This document shows positions 8,543-16,631 of a stretch of 64,000 bases of DNA, piece by piece. The notes beneath the pieces were generated by a model. That model had not been told where the DNA came from. It saw only the letters and a program-made list of their open reading frames with translations, and did no database searches. The DNA lies in NCBI GenBank assembly GCA_017999985.1, contig JAGNKU010000012.1:95019-159018 (forward strand). The letters run 5' to 3'. The position numbers and the translations under genes are program-made. Origin of the DNA: Phycisphaerae bacterium. Lineage in GTDB: Bacteria; Planctomycetota; Phycisphaerae; UBA1845; Fen-1342. The first letter of the stretch is position 1. Every line of letters starts with the position of its first letter.

Positions 8543-9598
8543 TCAGTCGGCGGTCAGGTGAATGCGCACCTCGCCGGGCGGCACGACGGTTCCGACCACC
8601 GCGGCGCAGCAGGCCCCCGTTGCCCGCAATTCAGCCACTAAAGCGTCGCAGCGCTCCGCCGGCACGCTCAGCAACAGGCCCCCGGAAGTCTGTGCGTCCA
8701 TCAGCACCCCCGCCAGGGCGGGCTCGACGTCGGTGTCGATGCGGAGCAGCGCGCCGAGGTACGCCTGGGTCGTCTTGTGCGTGCGGGTCAGCGCCCCCAG
8801 GCGCGCGAACTCCAGCGCCCGCGCCAGCAACGGCACGCGCCCGGCCGCCAGCACGATCGTCACGTCGCTGCCGACCGCCATCTCCGCCGCGTGCCCGATC
8901 AGCCCGAACCCCGTGATGTCCGTGCCGGCGCTCACCCCCACCTTCACGGCGGCAGCGCGCCCCGGTCGGTTCAACGCCCCCATGACGGCGATCGCTTCGC
9001 CCAGTTCCGCCTCCGGCAACTTGCCGCTCTTGGCCGCCCCGCACAGCACGCCGCTGCCGATCGGCTTGGTCAGTACCAGCTTGTCGCCCGGCCTGGCGGC
9101 GGCGTTCGTGATGATCCGGTCCGGACGCACGCGCCCCGTGACGGCCAGGCCGTACTTGATCTCGCTGTCACGCACGCTGTGGCCGCCGACGATCACGGCG
9201 CCGGCCTCGCGCACCGCGTCAGCCCCGCCGCGCAAAATGTCCGCCAAAATGTCCAGCGGCAGTGTCTTGTCTGGGAAGCCGACCAGGTTCAGCGCGGTCA
9301 GCGGCTCGCCGCCCATCGCGTAGATGTCGCTCAGGGCGTTGGCGGCCGCGATGCGGCCGAACGCGAACGCGTCGTCCACCAACGGCGGGAAGAAATCCGT
9401 CGTCTGCACGAGGGCCAGGTCGGGCGCAATGCGAAAGACGCCCGCATCGTCGCACGTGTTGGTGCCAACGAGCAGATCCGGGTGTTGCCACGGTTCCAAC
9501 TGACGCAGGACCTGCGCCAGGCCGTCTTGCGGCAACTTGCCGGCTCAGCCTCCGCACGAGGCGTAATCGGTCAGGCGGATTTTCCGCGCTTCCGTCAT
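8543..9598 (-). CDS. selD: Selenide, water dikinase SelD, selenocysteine-containing (UGA read as Sec18)
   Basis: SelD makes selenophosphate from selenide and ATP for selenocysteine and selenouridine synthesis. Stopping at UGA would give a start inside the gene at 9535. Reading through the TGA at 9547-9545 gives a 351-residue protein that begins MTEARKIRLTDYASCGG-U-AGKL, the classic SelD N-terminus in which position 18 is Cys or Sec and the following Lys is catalytic. The rest fits SelD: TDFFPPLVDD, NALSDIYAMGG, GGHSV, SAGTDITGFGLIGHA, and MDAQTSGGLL. ATG 9598 has GGAG seven bases upstream. A SECIS-like hairpin follows the UGA. It is divergent from rsmA. No selA, selB or tRNA-Sec lies in this window. 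Confidence 0.94.
9500..9547 (-). promoter_or_regulatory. UGA(Sec) codon and bacterial SECIS-like hairpin in selD
   Basis: After the TGA (9547-9545) there are 24 bases and then CTGGCGCAG (9520-9512), loop GTC (9511-9509) and CTGCGTCAG (9508-9500). The two arms pair over 9 positions with one G-T wobble. Position and apical sequence (GCAGGTC followed by TGC) closely match the known E. coli fdhF SECIS apex recognised by SelB. The hairpin lies within the coding sequence, as expected for bacteria. The hairpin is seen directly; its function is inferred from position and similarity. Confidence 0.88.
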
Positions 9599-9674
9599 TC
9601 GGTACTCCGGCCGCGGCGGGTTCCGCGGCGTGAGCCATTTGCCAAGCCCGGCGTCTTTGGTAACCATCAGGGTG

Positions 9675-10550
9675 ATGCCGGGTCAAACCCAATCCGAAAT
9701 CCGACGCCTGCTCGCCGAGGCCGGCCTGGCGCCGCAGCATCGCCTCGGCCAGAACTTCCTCATCGATCTCAATCTTATGAGAAAAGTGGTCGCGGGGGGA
9801 GAGGTTCAGCCCGCCGATACTGTGCTCGAGGTCGGCGCTGGAACCGGCTCGTTGACCGAGTTGCTGCTGCAGCGCGGGGCGCGCGTCGTCGCGGTGGAGA
9901 TCGACCGCGGGTTGCAGGGTGTGCTGCGCGCCCGCCTGGGCGAGCACCCGCGCTTCACGCTCGTCCAGGGCGACGCGCTGGGCGGCAAGCACCGCGTGAA
10001 CCCGCTCGTGCTCAAGGTGCTGAGCGAGCGGCCGCCGGCGCCCGGCGGTGCGTACAAGCTCGTGGCCAACTTGCCCTACCAGATCGCCACGCCATTGCTG
10101 ATGGACCTGCTGCTCGCCGCGCCGCGGTTCGCGCGGCTGACGGCCACGATTCAGCGTGAAGTAGGCGAGCGGCTGGCGGCCCAGCCGCGCACGGAGGCGT
10201 ACGGGCCGGTTTCCGTCGTGATGCAGACGCTCGCCGAGGTGACGCCGCTGGCGATTCTGCCGCCGACGGCGTTCTGGCCGCGGCCGCAGGTCGAGTCGCT
10301 GCTCGTGGCGATTCGTCCGCGGCCGCTCGAGTCCGTAAACGTGGACGACGTGACCGGCTTCGTGGCCTTTGTGCAGCGCGGTTTCCAGCAGCGGCGCAAG
10401 ATGTTGCGGCGGCTGGTGCGGGATCTGGATGCCCCCGGGGCGGCGCTGGTGTTCCAGCGGGCGGGGGTCAGTCCTGATGCGCGGGCGGAGGAGTTGTCGC
10501 CACCTGATTGGCGAGGGTTGTTTGCGGCGTGGCGGCGGTCTGGCCGATGA
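9675..10550 (+). CDS. rsmA: 16S rRNA (adenine1518-N6/adenine1519-N6)-dimethyltransferase
   Basis: 291 residues, the usual KsgA/RsmA length. The enzyme dimethylates two adjacent adenines in helix 45 of 16S rRNA with S-adenosylmethionine during 30S maturation. Motifs: LGQNFLID at the N-terminus, SAM-binding LEVGAGTGSLTELLL, acidic VAVEIDRGL, and the catalytic NLPYQIATPLL. The C-terminal helical domain has FVQRGFQQRRKMLRR, typical of the family. ATG 9675 is preferred over the in-frame GTG at 9630 because the protein then starts just before the conserved region. The last 83 bases overlap the convergent hydrolase gene. Confidence 0.95.
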   Translation: MPGQTQSEIRRLLAEAGLAPQHRLGQNFLIDLNLMRKVVAGGEVQPADTVLEVGAGTGSLTELLLQRGARVVAVEIDRGLQGVLRARLGEHPRFTLVQGDALGGKHRVNPLVLKVLSERPPAPGGAYKLVANLPYQIATPLLMDLLLAAPRFARLTATIQREVGERLAAQPRTEAYGPVSVVMQTLAEVTPLAILPPTAFWPRPQVESLLVAIRPRPLESVNVDDVTGFVAFVQRGFQQRRKMLRRLVRDLDAPGAALVFQRAGVSPDARAEELSPPDWRGLFAAWRRSGR

Positions 10551-11247
10551 TCCGCGGTGCGATCTCGTAAGCGACGAAGTCGGCGCTCGTGCCGTCACCG
10601 TGCCCGCCGTAATAGCCGTACTTCTGGAACTCGGGGCGCCAGGCGATGTTGACGACGCGGTCCTGCGCGCCGGGTGGTACCCGCAGCCCGACGGCACCGG
10701 CGGCGTCCTCGAGGAAGACGCCATCAATCGAGCCGAACACTTTCATCGGGCCGGCCAGTACGGCGTCGGTCGGCGAGTAGTAGTTGTAGATTTTGCCTCT
10801 GATGTTACGCAGCGCGCGGCTGACGTCGTAGCGGTAGTTCAGGCTGGACGAGATCAGCACGACGTTGTCCACCTTGTAGGCGGGCTTCAGGGCTTCGATG
10901 GCCCACAGCGCCACGCCCGTCCCCGCCGACAGCCCGACCACGTTCACCGGCCGGCCGGGATACTCGTCGATGTAGTCCTGAATATAGTCCGCCAGACGCT
11001 TGCCGCCCTGCTGGGCAATCACGCGGACCGTCTGGTCGATCGCCGGATTGAACGAGACCGACCAGGTCATACGCGCGACCTGGCCTTGGTAGCCCGCCCG
11101 AGCGAGGCCCGCGCGGATGCCGGCGTCGCCCACGTCCACGTTCGCGACGCCGGGGCAGTAGAACGTGATGCCGTGCTCAGCCTCGGGGCCGAACGGCGAC
11201 ACGCAGCCGGTCAGCGCGATGAGCGTCACGTACAGCGCGTGTCTCAC
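10468..11247 (-). CDS. Lipoprotein with alpha/beta-hydrolase fold
   Basis: 259 residues from a GTG at 11247. GGGAGG lies nine bases before this GTG, while it directly abuts the alternative ATG at 11256, so GTG is favoured. The signal peptide ends in lipobox ALTGC, giving an outer-layer lipoprotein. The core has a nucleophile elbow VVGLSAGTGVALW (GxSxG) with downstream Asp (YYSPTDAVL) and a late His region (YYGGHGDG), consistent with a Ser-Asp-His hydrolase. Substrate unknown; esterase or lipase-like activity is only an inference from the fold. Its 3' end overlaps rsmA by 83 bases on the opposite strand. Confidence 0.75.
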   Translation of the reverse strand: MRHALYVTLIALTGCVSPFGPEAEHGITFYCPGVANVDVGDAGIRAGLARAGYQGQVARMTWSVSFNPAIDQTVRVIAQQGGKRLADYIQDYIDEYPGRPVNVVGLSAGTGVALWAIEALKPAYKVDNVVLISSSLNYRYDVSRALRNIRGKIYNYYSPTDAVLAGPMKVFGSIDGVFLEDAAGAVGLRVPPGAQDRVVNIAWRPEFQKYGYYGGHGDGTSADFVAYEIAPRIIGQTAATPQTTLANQVATTPPPAHQD

Positions 11248-11272
11248 GGCCCGCATCCTCCCATCCCCGTCG

Positions 11273-11680
11273 TCAGTCGCGGCCTTCGCCCGCGCCGGTG
11301 CGGAAGCCCGGAATACGAATGTTTTCCTGCGGCTTGTCGTCGGGGTGAACCGCGAAGACCTCGACGCGCGCGATGTCCTCGAACGGGACCACGATGACGT
11401 ACGCGCCCACCTGGTAGTTCTCGTCCACCGGCACGCACTCGAAGGCCAGCGCGCTGCTGATGCCGATGTCCACCATCTCCTTCATCTCGTAGCTGAGCCC
11501 GTCCTTGAGATAGAGGATCGTCCGCGTCTCCAGCGCTTCCAGGTACTCGTTGTACTCGGTGTTGCCGTTGCCGGCCCGCGCACGTTTCACGTCAGGGAAC
11601 TTGCGCGCCGCGCAGCGGTGTTTCGCCTCGTCGATCTGTCGGCGCAGCCCCGGTCCGTGAAACCAGTCAAAATTGAACAT
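11273..11680 (-). CDS. Conserved hypothetical protein
   Basis: 135 residues from ATG 11680, which has GGAG seven bases upstream; the longer frame to 11707 lacks this. The protein starts MFNFDWFHGPGLRRQIDEAK, contains a central LEALETRTILYLKDGLSYEM segment and a C-terminal YVIVVPFEDIARVEVFAVHP strand-rich segment. No signal peptide, membrane segment or catalytic motif is visible. It lies upstream of, and in the same direction as, the hydrolase lipoprotein (25 bases apart), so the two may be cotranscribed. I do not recognise the family. Confidence 0.65.
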   Translation of the reverse strand: MFNFDWFHGPGLRRQIDEAKHRCAARKFPDVKRARAGNGNTEYNEYLEALETRTILYLKDGLSYEMKEMVDIGISSALAFECVPVDENYQVGAYVIVVPFEDIARVEVFAVHPDDKPQENIRIPGFRTGAGEGRD

Positions 11681-11765
11681 AAACACACTCCGCGACGGTT
11701 CGGGCATCGCTGTGGCGCTCCCGGCCGTGGATGCAACACCGCGCTCCCGGGTATCATCGACGAAA

Positions 11766-12755
11766 ATGACCCCGGTCGCGAAAAGCCAGGTCGTTCAGGC
11801 CCTCGCCCGGCAGGTCGGGTTCGACCTCGCCGGCGTCGCCCCGGCCACCCAAAGCTGCCGGGCGGAGTATTATAGGGATTGGCTCGCCGCCGGCCACGGG
11901 GGAACCATGGAGTATCTCCAGCGCAACGTCCCCGTGCGCCTCGACCCCGCGCAGCTCCTCCCCGGCGCACGCTCCGTCATCTGCGTCGCGCTCAATCATC
12001 GGCGGAGCGACGGCTACCGGCGCCCGCGCACGCCGGCGACCACCGCGCCGACGCAGCCGCCCACCGGCGTCATCGCGCAGTACGCGCGCGGCCGCGATTA
12101 TCACGTTGTGCTCCGGCGGATGCTCGGCGAACTCGTTGGGCGCCTGCGCGACCAACTCGCGGAGTCGTTCGAGACGCGCATCTGCGTCGACACGGCACCG
12201 GTGCTCGAGCGCGAGCTGGCGGTCGCCGCGGGACTGGGCTGGTTCGGCCGCAACACGTGCGTGCTGAACCCGGAGCTGGGCTCGTACCTGTTCCTGGGGG
12301 AGGTGATCACCACGCTGGAACTGGCCCCCGGCGTGCCGCTCGCTGAGCGATGCGGCGCCTGCCGGCGATGTCTGGAGGCGTGCCCGACGGGCGCGTTTAT
12401 CGGACCATTTCAATTAAGCGCCGAGAAATGCATATCTTATTTGACAGTTGAGTACCGCGGCGAAATTCCCGTGGAATTGTCGGCGGGGATCGGCGATCGT
12501 GTGTTCGGTTGCGACCTTTGCCAGCAGGTTTGCCCTTACAACGCGCGCACGCCGCCCGCCTCCCACCCGGAAATCGCCGTCGATATCCTGCCGGAACGAG
12601 TTAACTTGCTTAAAATCATAAAGTTGCGATCCGGCTCGTATCGACGGCTGACGCGCGGTACGGCTGCAGCGCGGGCGCGGCGGGAGATGTGGCGGCGCAA
12701 CGCGGCCATCGCGCTCGCCAATCTTGGACGAACGGCGCGCGGCCCGGCGACCTGA
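11766..12755 (+). CDS. queG: Epoxyqueuosine reductase QueG
   Basis: 329 residues. QueG carries out the last step of queuosine synthesis, reducing epoxyqueuosine in tRNA with cobalamin and two [4Fe-4S] clusters. Diagnostic motifs are the N-terminal GFDLAGVAPA, ERELAVAAGLGWFGRNT, the LFLGEVITTLEL strand, the first cluster CGACRRCLEACPTGAF and the second CDLCQQVCPYN. The frame is open upstream to 11673 but ATG 11766 starts the conserved part. The HEAT-like C-terminal domain found in longer QueG proteins is mostly absent, which is normal for the short form. It is divergent from the hypothetical gene ending at 11680. Confidence 0.93.
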   Translation: MTPVAKSQVVQALARQVGFDLAGVAPATQSCRAEYYRDWLAAGHGGTMEYLQRNVPVRLDPAQLLPGARSVICVALNHRRSDGYRRPRTPATTAPTQPPTGVIAQYARGRDYHVVLRRMLGELVGRLRDQLAESFETRICVDTAPVLERELAVAAGLGWFGRNTCVLNPELGSYLFLGEVITTLELAPGVPLAERCGACRRCLEACPTGAFIGPFQLSAEKCISYLTVEYRGEIPVELSAGIGDRVFGCDLCQQVCPYNARTPPASHPEIAVDILPERVNLLKIIKLRSGSYRRLTRGTAAARARREMWRRNAAIALANLGRTARGPAT

Positions 12756-12814
12756 CCCGGTCCGCGGGGGCTGGCATCTCAGCACTCCCGGGCCACGAAT
12801 ATTTGAAAATCAGC

Positions 12815-12844
12815 TTGACATGCAGAGCCGCGCGGGCGTATAAG
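12815..12844 (+). promoter_or_regulatory. Sigma-70-type promoter for the PEP-CTERM gene at 12910
   Basis: TTGACA (12815-12820, perfect) is separated by 18 bases from TATAAG (12839-12844, 5 of 6). Transcription should begin near 12851, giving a leader of about 60 bases with AAGGAGG before the ATG at 12910. This is the strongest promoter-like sequence in the window. Confidence 0.75.
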
Positions 12845-12909
12845 GACACTTGGCGCCGGAAAGCGCCGGTTATCCATCTCTTGGATGGAAGAGGAAGGAG
12901 GAACTCGGG

Positions 12910-13668
12910 ATGATGGGGTTTGCTAAAAAGTACCTTGGACTCGCTGCGTTCGTGGCCGCTTTGACCGTCGCACCGTCCGCGTGGGCCGGTCTTGGTGGCC
13001 CGATCTTTGAGATCGAAGCTTGTGTGAACGGGCAGTGCTACGGCGCCGCCGCGTTCTACGAGAGCGATGGCCAGTGGGTCAACGGCACGTTCGTCTGGAC
13101 GCTCGGCGAGGACACGCCGATCATGAGCTTTGACGAGCAGCTGCAGCTCGGCACGCTCAGGGCCAACGACACGTTCGTGAACTTCCTGGAGGATCCGGCG
13201 GTCAACCTGAGCTTCGCCGTCGAGTCGGGCTCGGCGCCGGGCGGGACGCTGTTCACGATCAAGTCCGCGCTGCTCACGTTCCCCGCGATAATGAACGCCC
13301 AGGGTCGCGCGAGCGCGTCGTTCACGGTGTCGGATGGCATCGACGACGACGGCGCCACCTTGACCCCGACGCTGACGGGCGCCTACCTCGCCCAGTACAA
13401 CGGGTTCGTGCCGGGCGGCGCGGATTTCACGCAGCTCATCCCGCAGATGAACGCGGGCCCGATGGGCACGTTCAGCCTGGCGCAGGACTACCCCGGCGGC
13501 GGCCTGTATCAGAACATCGCCGGCTCGGTCAGCGACATGAGCACGCAGATCAGCTTCACGCTTTCGCCGAACGACCTCGCGAGCGGCACGTCCGTGTTCG
13601 AGATCGTTCCGGAACCGGCGAGCGTGTTGTTCCTGATCGCCGGGCTGGTGTTGGTGCGGCGCCGCTAG
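12910..13668 (+). CDS. Secreted PEP-CTERM-type protein, paralogue 1
   Basis: 252 residues. AAGGAGG eight bases before ATG 12910 fixes the start; the upstream in-frame extension is not used. A signal peptide (hydrophobic run ending PSAWA) is followed by an acidic, beta-rich domain of unknown family containing FTIKSALLTFPAI, and a C-terminal sorting tail VPEPASVLFLIAGLVLVRRR directly before the stop. PEP-CTERM tails are recognised by exosortases, so the protein is probably exported and anchored or released at the cell surface. The domain is clearly related to that of the next gene. No exosortase is in the window. Function unknown. Confidence 0.85.
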   Translation: MMGFAKKYLGLAAFVAALTVAPSAWAGLGGPIFEIEACVNGQCYGAAAFYESDGQWVNGTFVWTLGEDTPIMSFDEQLQLGTLRANDTFVNFLEDPAVNLSFAVESGSAPGGTLFTIKSALLTFPAIMNAQGRASASFTVSDGIDDDGATLTPTLTGAYLAQYNGFVPGGADFTQLIPQMNAGPMGTFSLAQDYPGGGLYQNIAGSVSDMSTQISFTLSPNDLASGTSVFEIVPEPASVLFLIAGLVLVRRR

Positions 13669-13707
13669 GCGACGGATCGGCAAGCGCTGAGGGCGGACGG
13701 AGCAGCA

Positions 13708-13735
13708 GCCAGGGCCGCCCTCGGGCGGTCTTGGC
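13708..13735 (+). terminator. Strong hairpin after the first PEP-CTERM gene (no T-run)
   Basis: GCCAGGGCCGCCC (13708-13720), two-base loop, GGGCGGTCTTGGC (13723-13735): 13 pairs including two G-T wobbles. An outer pair of arms (AGCAGCCAG 13704-13712 and CTGGCTGCT 13739-13747) offers an alternative cruciform. The stem lies 40 bases past the stop codon. There is no following T-run, so it may be a factor-assisted terminator or an mRNA stabiliser. Confidence 0.45.
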
Positions 13736-13859
13736 TGACTGGCTGCTGGCGTCGCGGCGGACCGCGACGCGCCACACGTGGATTGGCAACAGGTTCGACC
13801 GCGGAGCGCTAGTGGGATCGAAGAGGGCACTCCCGCACGGGACTGGAGAGGGTAAAAGG

Positions 13860-14645
13860 ATGGCGACAAACATGCGAAGACTAACTTGCGTGCTGCCGGT
13901 CGTGTTGTTCGTTCTGAGCGCTCCCCTGGCTCAGGCCGGTGATGTTTCCAACGTCATTTTCCGGATCGACGCGACCAACGCCGGCGGCTCTGGCTTCCTC
14001 GAGTTCACCGCCGACCAGCTCGTTTACAACCCCGGCACCAACCGCTGGGGCTGGAACACCGGGCTGGTGGAGATCGAGAACGGCAGCGGCGACACGATCG
14101 CGATTCTCGATCAGGCCAATGTCCAATACGTCAAGGATCCGGTTGCCGACTCCTATTATTACATTCAGCTCGGCTTTGCCCTGCATGCCGGCTCCAGCGA
14201 CACGAACATCAGCATTCAGTCGGCCCTCCTCAGCTTCCCGATGATCCCGCCCGCAGCGCTCCAGCCCCCCGTGGGCGGTGCGCGCGCGACGGCTTCGTTG
14301 GGCGCCACCGATCTGAACGGCAATGGCGTCACGCTGCTGGGTGATGGTCCCGTGGGGGCCGGCGCCTTCAAGGCGTACTACAACGGCAACGTGATGTTCG
14401 CGGACCTGGTCAACCTGGTGTCCGGCGGGCCGGGCGGGAGCGGCAACGCGAGCCAGACCATGCCGATGACCGGTTACGCCGCGATCCCCGTCGGCGTGCA
14501 GGACATGGGCATGCTGATCGCCTTCGACCTGACCTACGCGGATTCGGCGAACGGCACCCTGACGTATCGCCTGCTGCCGGAGCCGGTCAGTGGCCTGGGC
14601 CTGCTCCTGGTGAGCGCAGTGGCGTTGGGACTGCGGCGGCGCTAA
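13860..14645 (+). CDS. Secreted PEP-CTERM-type protein, paralogue 2
   Basis: 261 residues from ATG 13860 (GGAGAG nine bases upstream). A signal peptide ending APLAQA is followed by a domain with the same layout as paralogue 1: VIFRID near the N-terminus, SIQSALLSFPMI in the middle, then AFKAYYNGNVMFADLVNLV. It ends in LPEPVSGLGLLLVSAVALGL then RRR and stop. The two genes are tandem, 191 bases apart, and point to an ancient local duplication. A T-rich intrinsic terminator follows. Likely exported; role unknown. The longer frame to 13731 would bury the signal peptide and is rejected. Confidence 0.85.
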   Translation: MATNMRRLTCVLPVVLFVLSAPLAQAGDVSNVIFRIDATNAGGSGFLEFTADQLVYNPGTNRWGWNTGLVEIENGSGDTIAILDQANVQYVKDPVADSYYYIQLGFALHAGSSDTNISIQSALLSFPMIPPAALQPPVGGARATASLGATDLNGNGVTLLGDGPVGAGAFKAYYNGNVMFADLVNLVSGGPGGSGNASQTMPMTGYAAIPVGVQDMGMLIAFDLTYADSANGTLTYRLLPEPVSGLGLLLVSAVALGLRRR

Positions 14646-14683
14646 TGCCGCGCGGATCGGCATACAGTCCGATGTAGACCGAC

Positions 14684-14716
14684 GCGGGGGTCAACAAGGT
14701 TGACCCCCGCTTTTTT
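14684..14716 (+). terminator. Intrinsic terminator
   Basis: Perfect 12-bp stem GCGGGGGTCAAC (14684-14695), loop AAG, GTTGACCCCCGC (14699-14710), followed by six T. It ends the transcript of the two PEP-CTERM-type genes. Confidence 0.93.
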
Positions 14717-14833
14717 CTGGTTGCGATGGGGCGCAGCCAGCGACGCGAGGCTGGGGCGGAAACGATCCCTCGGAATGGCTGCCGCGCCGGCCAGCACGGG
14801 CCATCACCGGCGATCTCGCGAAAGGGCGCGCAG

Positions 14834-16612
14834 ATGCAGCGGAGTATCGGGTCCTGGCGGATCTGGGCGTGTGCTGGGTACATCATTGCGGGAGCGACAC
14901 TGGCGCACAGCGGCGAGGAGGCCACGCGTGCGGGCCTGCTCTTCAAGCGGCAACCGGCGACCGTCACCATCGCGCCACTGGGCGCGTGGATCGACAGCGC
15001 CACCTGCACCGATGTGGCCGTCACGGACTTCACCGGCGATGGGCGCACGGATATCGCGGTCGCGTGGTATGCCAACGACGACGACAACCCCGCCGCCAGC
15101 CTGCGCGTGCTGACCATCCTGCGGAACACCGGCGCGGGCTTTACACTCGCGGCCGACATCAACCTGTATATCTACGATGCCGCGCAGCCCAACATGTCCG
15201 TGTTTCGCCGCGGCACGTCGGACATCGGCGTGGGCGATTTCGACGGCGACGGCGATGCCGATCTCGCGGTCACTCCCTTTTTTGGCGACGAACTCTGGTT
15301 GATCGAGAATCTCGGGAGCGGCCAGTTCGCCGCGCACCTCAAGTTCATGTTCGAGGTCAACACCACCACGGGCTATCTCACGCCCCCCGAGCTGTTGTCC
15401 GCCGATTTTGACGGCGACGGCCGCGCCGATCTGGCCTACATCGCCGATCCGAATCAATACCTCGACGGCCTGATGATCCACTTCTGGCGCACCGACGGCG
15501 CGATCGCGAACATGTACCGCACAGACTGGTGGGGTTACGACGGCGCGGTCCCGATGTGCTGGACGCGCGGCCTGGCGGTCGCGGACTTCGACGGCGACGG
15601 CCGTCCCGACGTCTGCTTCAGCGGTACGGTCGTGCCGCCGGCCCAGGAGGTCATCCCCATCTTCGCCACCTGGTTCGGCCTCAACACCGCCACCGGCGCG
15701 TTCCACGTGCACAACGAACTGCCCAGCATCATCTGCTCGGACGTCGTGGATGTCAGGCCTGTGCCCGGCAGCCGCCCCGGCGTGATTCTGACCGACAGCA
15801 ACGGCCTGACGCTCCAGTACTGGGCGCAATCCTCCTCCGGCCCCGTGGACTTCACGTTCGTCACGCAGGAGACCGGATATGCCGGCCTCTCGCCCGGCCG
15901 CGGCATGGCGGCCGTCGCCGCGGACGTGGATGGCGACGGCGATCACGACATTATCACGAAGCAGAAGCTGGGTACGGCGGCCGATGGCAATCAGATCGAG
16001 GTCACGCTGTGCCAGAACGGCGGCACGACCTGGCGGCGCGTCAGTCCCGTCTCCGTGGACACGACCGGCTTCCAGAACCTGCAGACCAACCAGATCCTGC
16101 GGCCGCGCAACCTCGCATCGGCCGACCTGAGCGGCAACACCCTGCCGGAAATCGTGGCGGGGTTCGCGGCGTCGGGTGGCATGCTTCGGATCGCGATCTG
16201 GTCGAACAGTTGCCGGGGCGACGTCAACCGGAACGGGCTGACCACGTACCCGGATTACGCGGCGCTGGTCGCGGCCCTCGGCACGTGCCGCGGTGCGACG
16301 CAGTTCAACCCGGATGCCGACCTCGACAAGGACGGCTGCGTCACCAGTGCGGACCTGAATCTGCTGACGATCGACCTCAACTGCAATTGCTGGGGCCCCC
16401 CGGATCACCTGATCGGCGACCTCAACTGTAATGGCGTCGTGGGCCTGGCGGACATCCCCGCGTTCGTGGCCGCACTGCAAGGGCCCACGCACTACTACAG
16501 CCTGTACCCGAGCTGCAACTGGCTCTACGCGGACATCAACGAGGACGGGGCCGTCAACTCCGCCGACGTCAATCCGTTCGTGACCATCGTGGATCTGGCC
16601 TCGCGGCCGTAG
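14834..16612 (+). CDS. Secreted FG-GAP/VCBS-repeat protein with dockerin-like C-terminus
   Basis: 592 residues from ATG 14834 (AAAGGG upstream). A signal peptide precedes at least five calcium-binding-type FG-GAP/VCBS units, recognisable by DFTGDGRTDIAV, DFDGDGDADLAV, DFDGDGRADLAY, DFDGDGRPDVCF and DVDGDGDHDIIT, which suggest a beta-propeller. The last 120 residues contain dockerin-like EF-hand loops: GDVNRNGLTTYPDY, DADLDKDGCVTSADLN, GDLNCNGVVGLADI and ADINEDGAVNSADVNPFV. It is presumably exported and surface-displayed, binding calcium. It is convergent with purF, 19 bases away. Ligand unknown. Confidence 0.88.
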   Translation: MQRSIGSWRIWACAGYIIAGATLAHSGEEATRAGLLFKRQPATVTIAPLGAWIDSATCTDVAVTDFTGDGRTDIAVAWYANDDDNPAASLRVLTILRNTGAGFTLAADINLYIYDAAQPNMSVFRRGTSDIGVGDFDGDGDADLAVTPFFGDELWLIENLGSGQFAAHLKFMFEVNTTTGYLTPPELLSADFDGDGRADLAYIADPNQYLDGLMIHFWRTDGAIANMYRTDWWGYDGAVPMCWTRGLAVADFDGDGRPDVCFSGTVVPPAQEVIPIFATWFGLNTATGAFHVHNELPSIICSDVVDVRPVPGSRPGVILTDSNGLTLQYWAQSSSGPVDFTFVTQETGYAGLSPGRGMAAVAADVDGDGDHDIITKQKLGTAADGNQIEVTLCQNGGTTWRRVSPVSVDTTGFQNLQTNQILRPRNLASADLSGNTLPEIVAGFAASGGMLRIAIWSNSCRGDVNRNGLTTYPDYAALVAALGTCRGATQFNPDADLDKDGCVTSADLNLLTIDLNCNCWGPPDHLIGDLNCNGVVGLADIPAFVAALQGPTHYYSLYPSCNWLYADINEDGAVNSADVNPFVTIVDLASRP

Positions 16613-16631
16613 CGCCGCGCGGACGGCGCGG

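Noticed and set aside
8543..9535. Taking selD to start at the first non-interrupted start codon at 9535
   Set aside because: It would delete the conserved N-terminus with the Cys/Sec and Lys catalytic residues, while the upstream 21 codons read as perfect SelD across a UGA followed by a SECIS hairpin.
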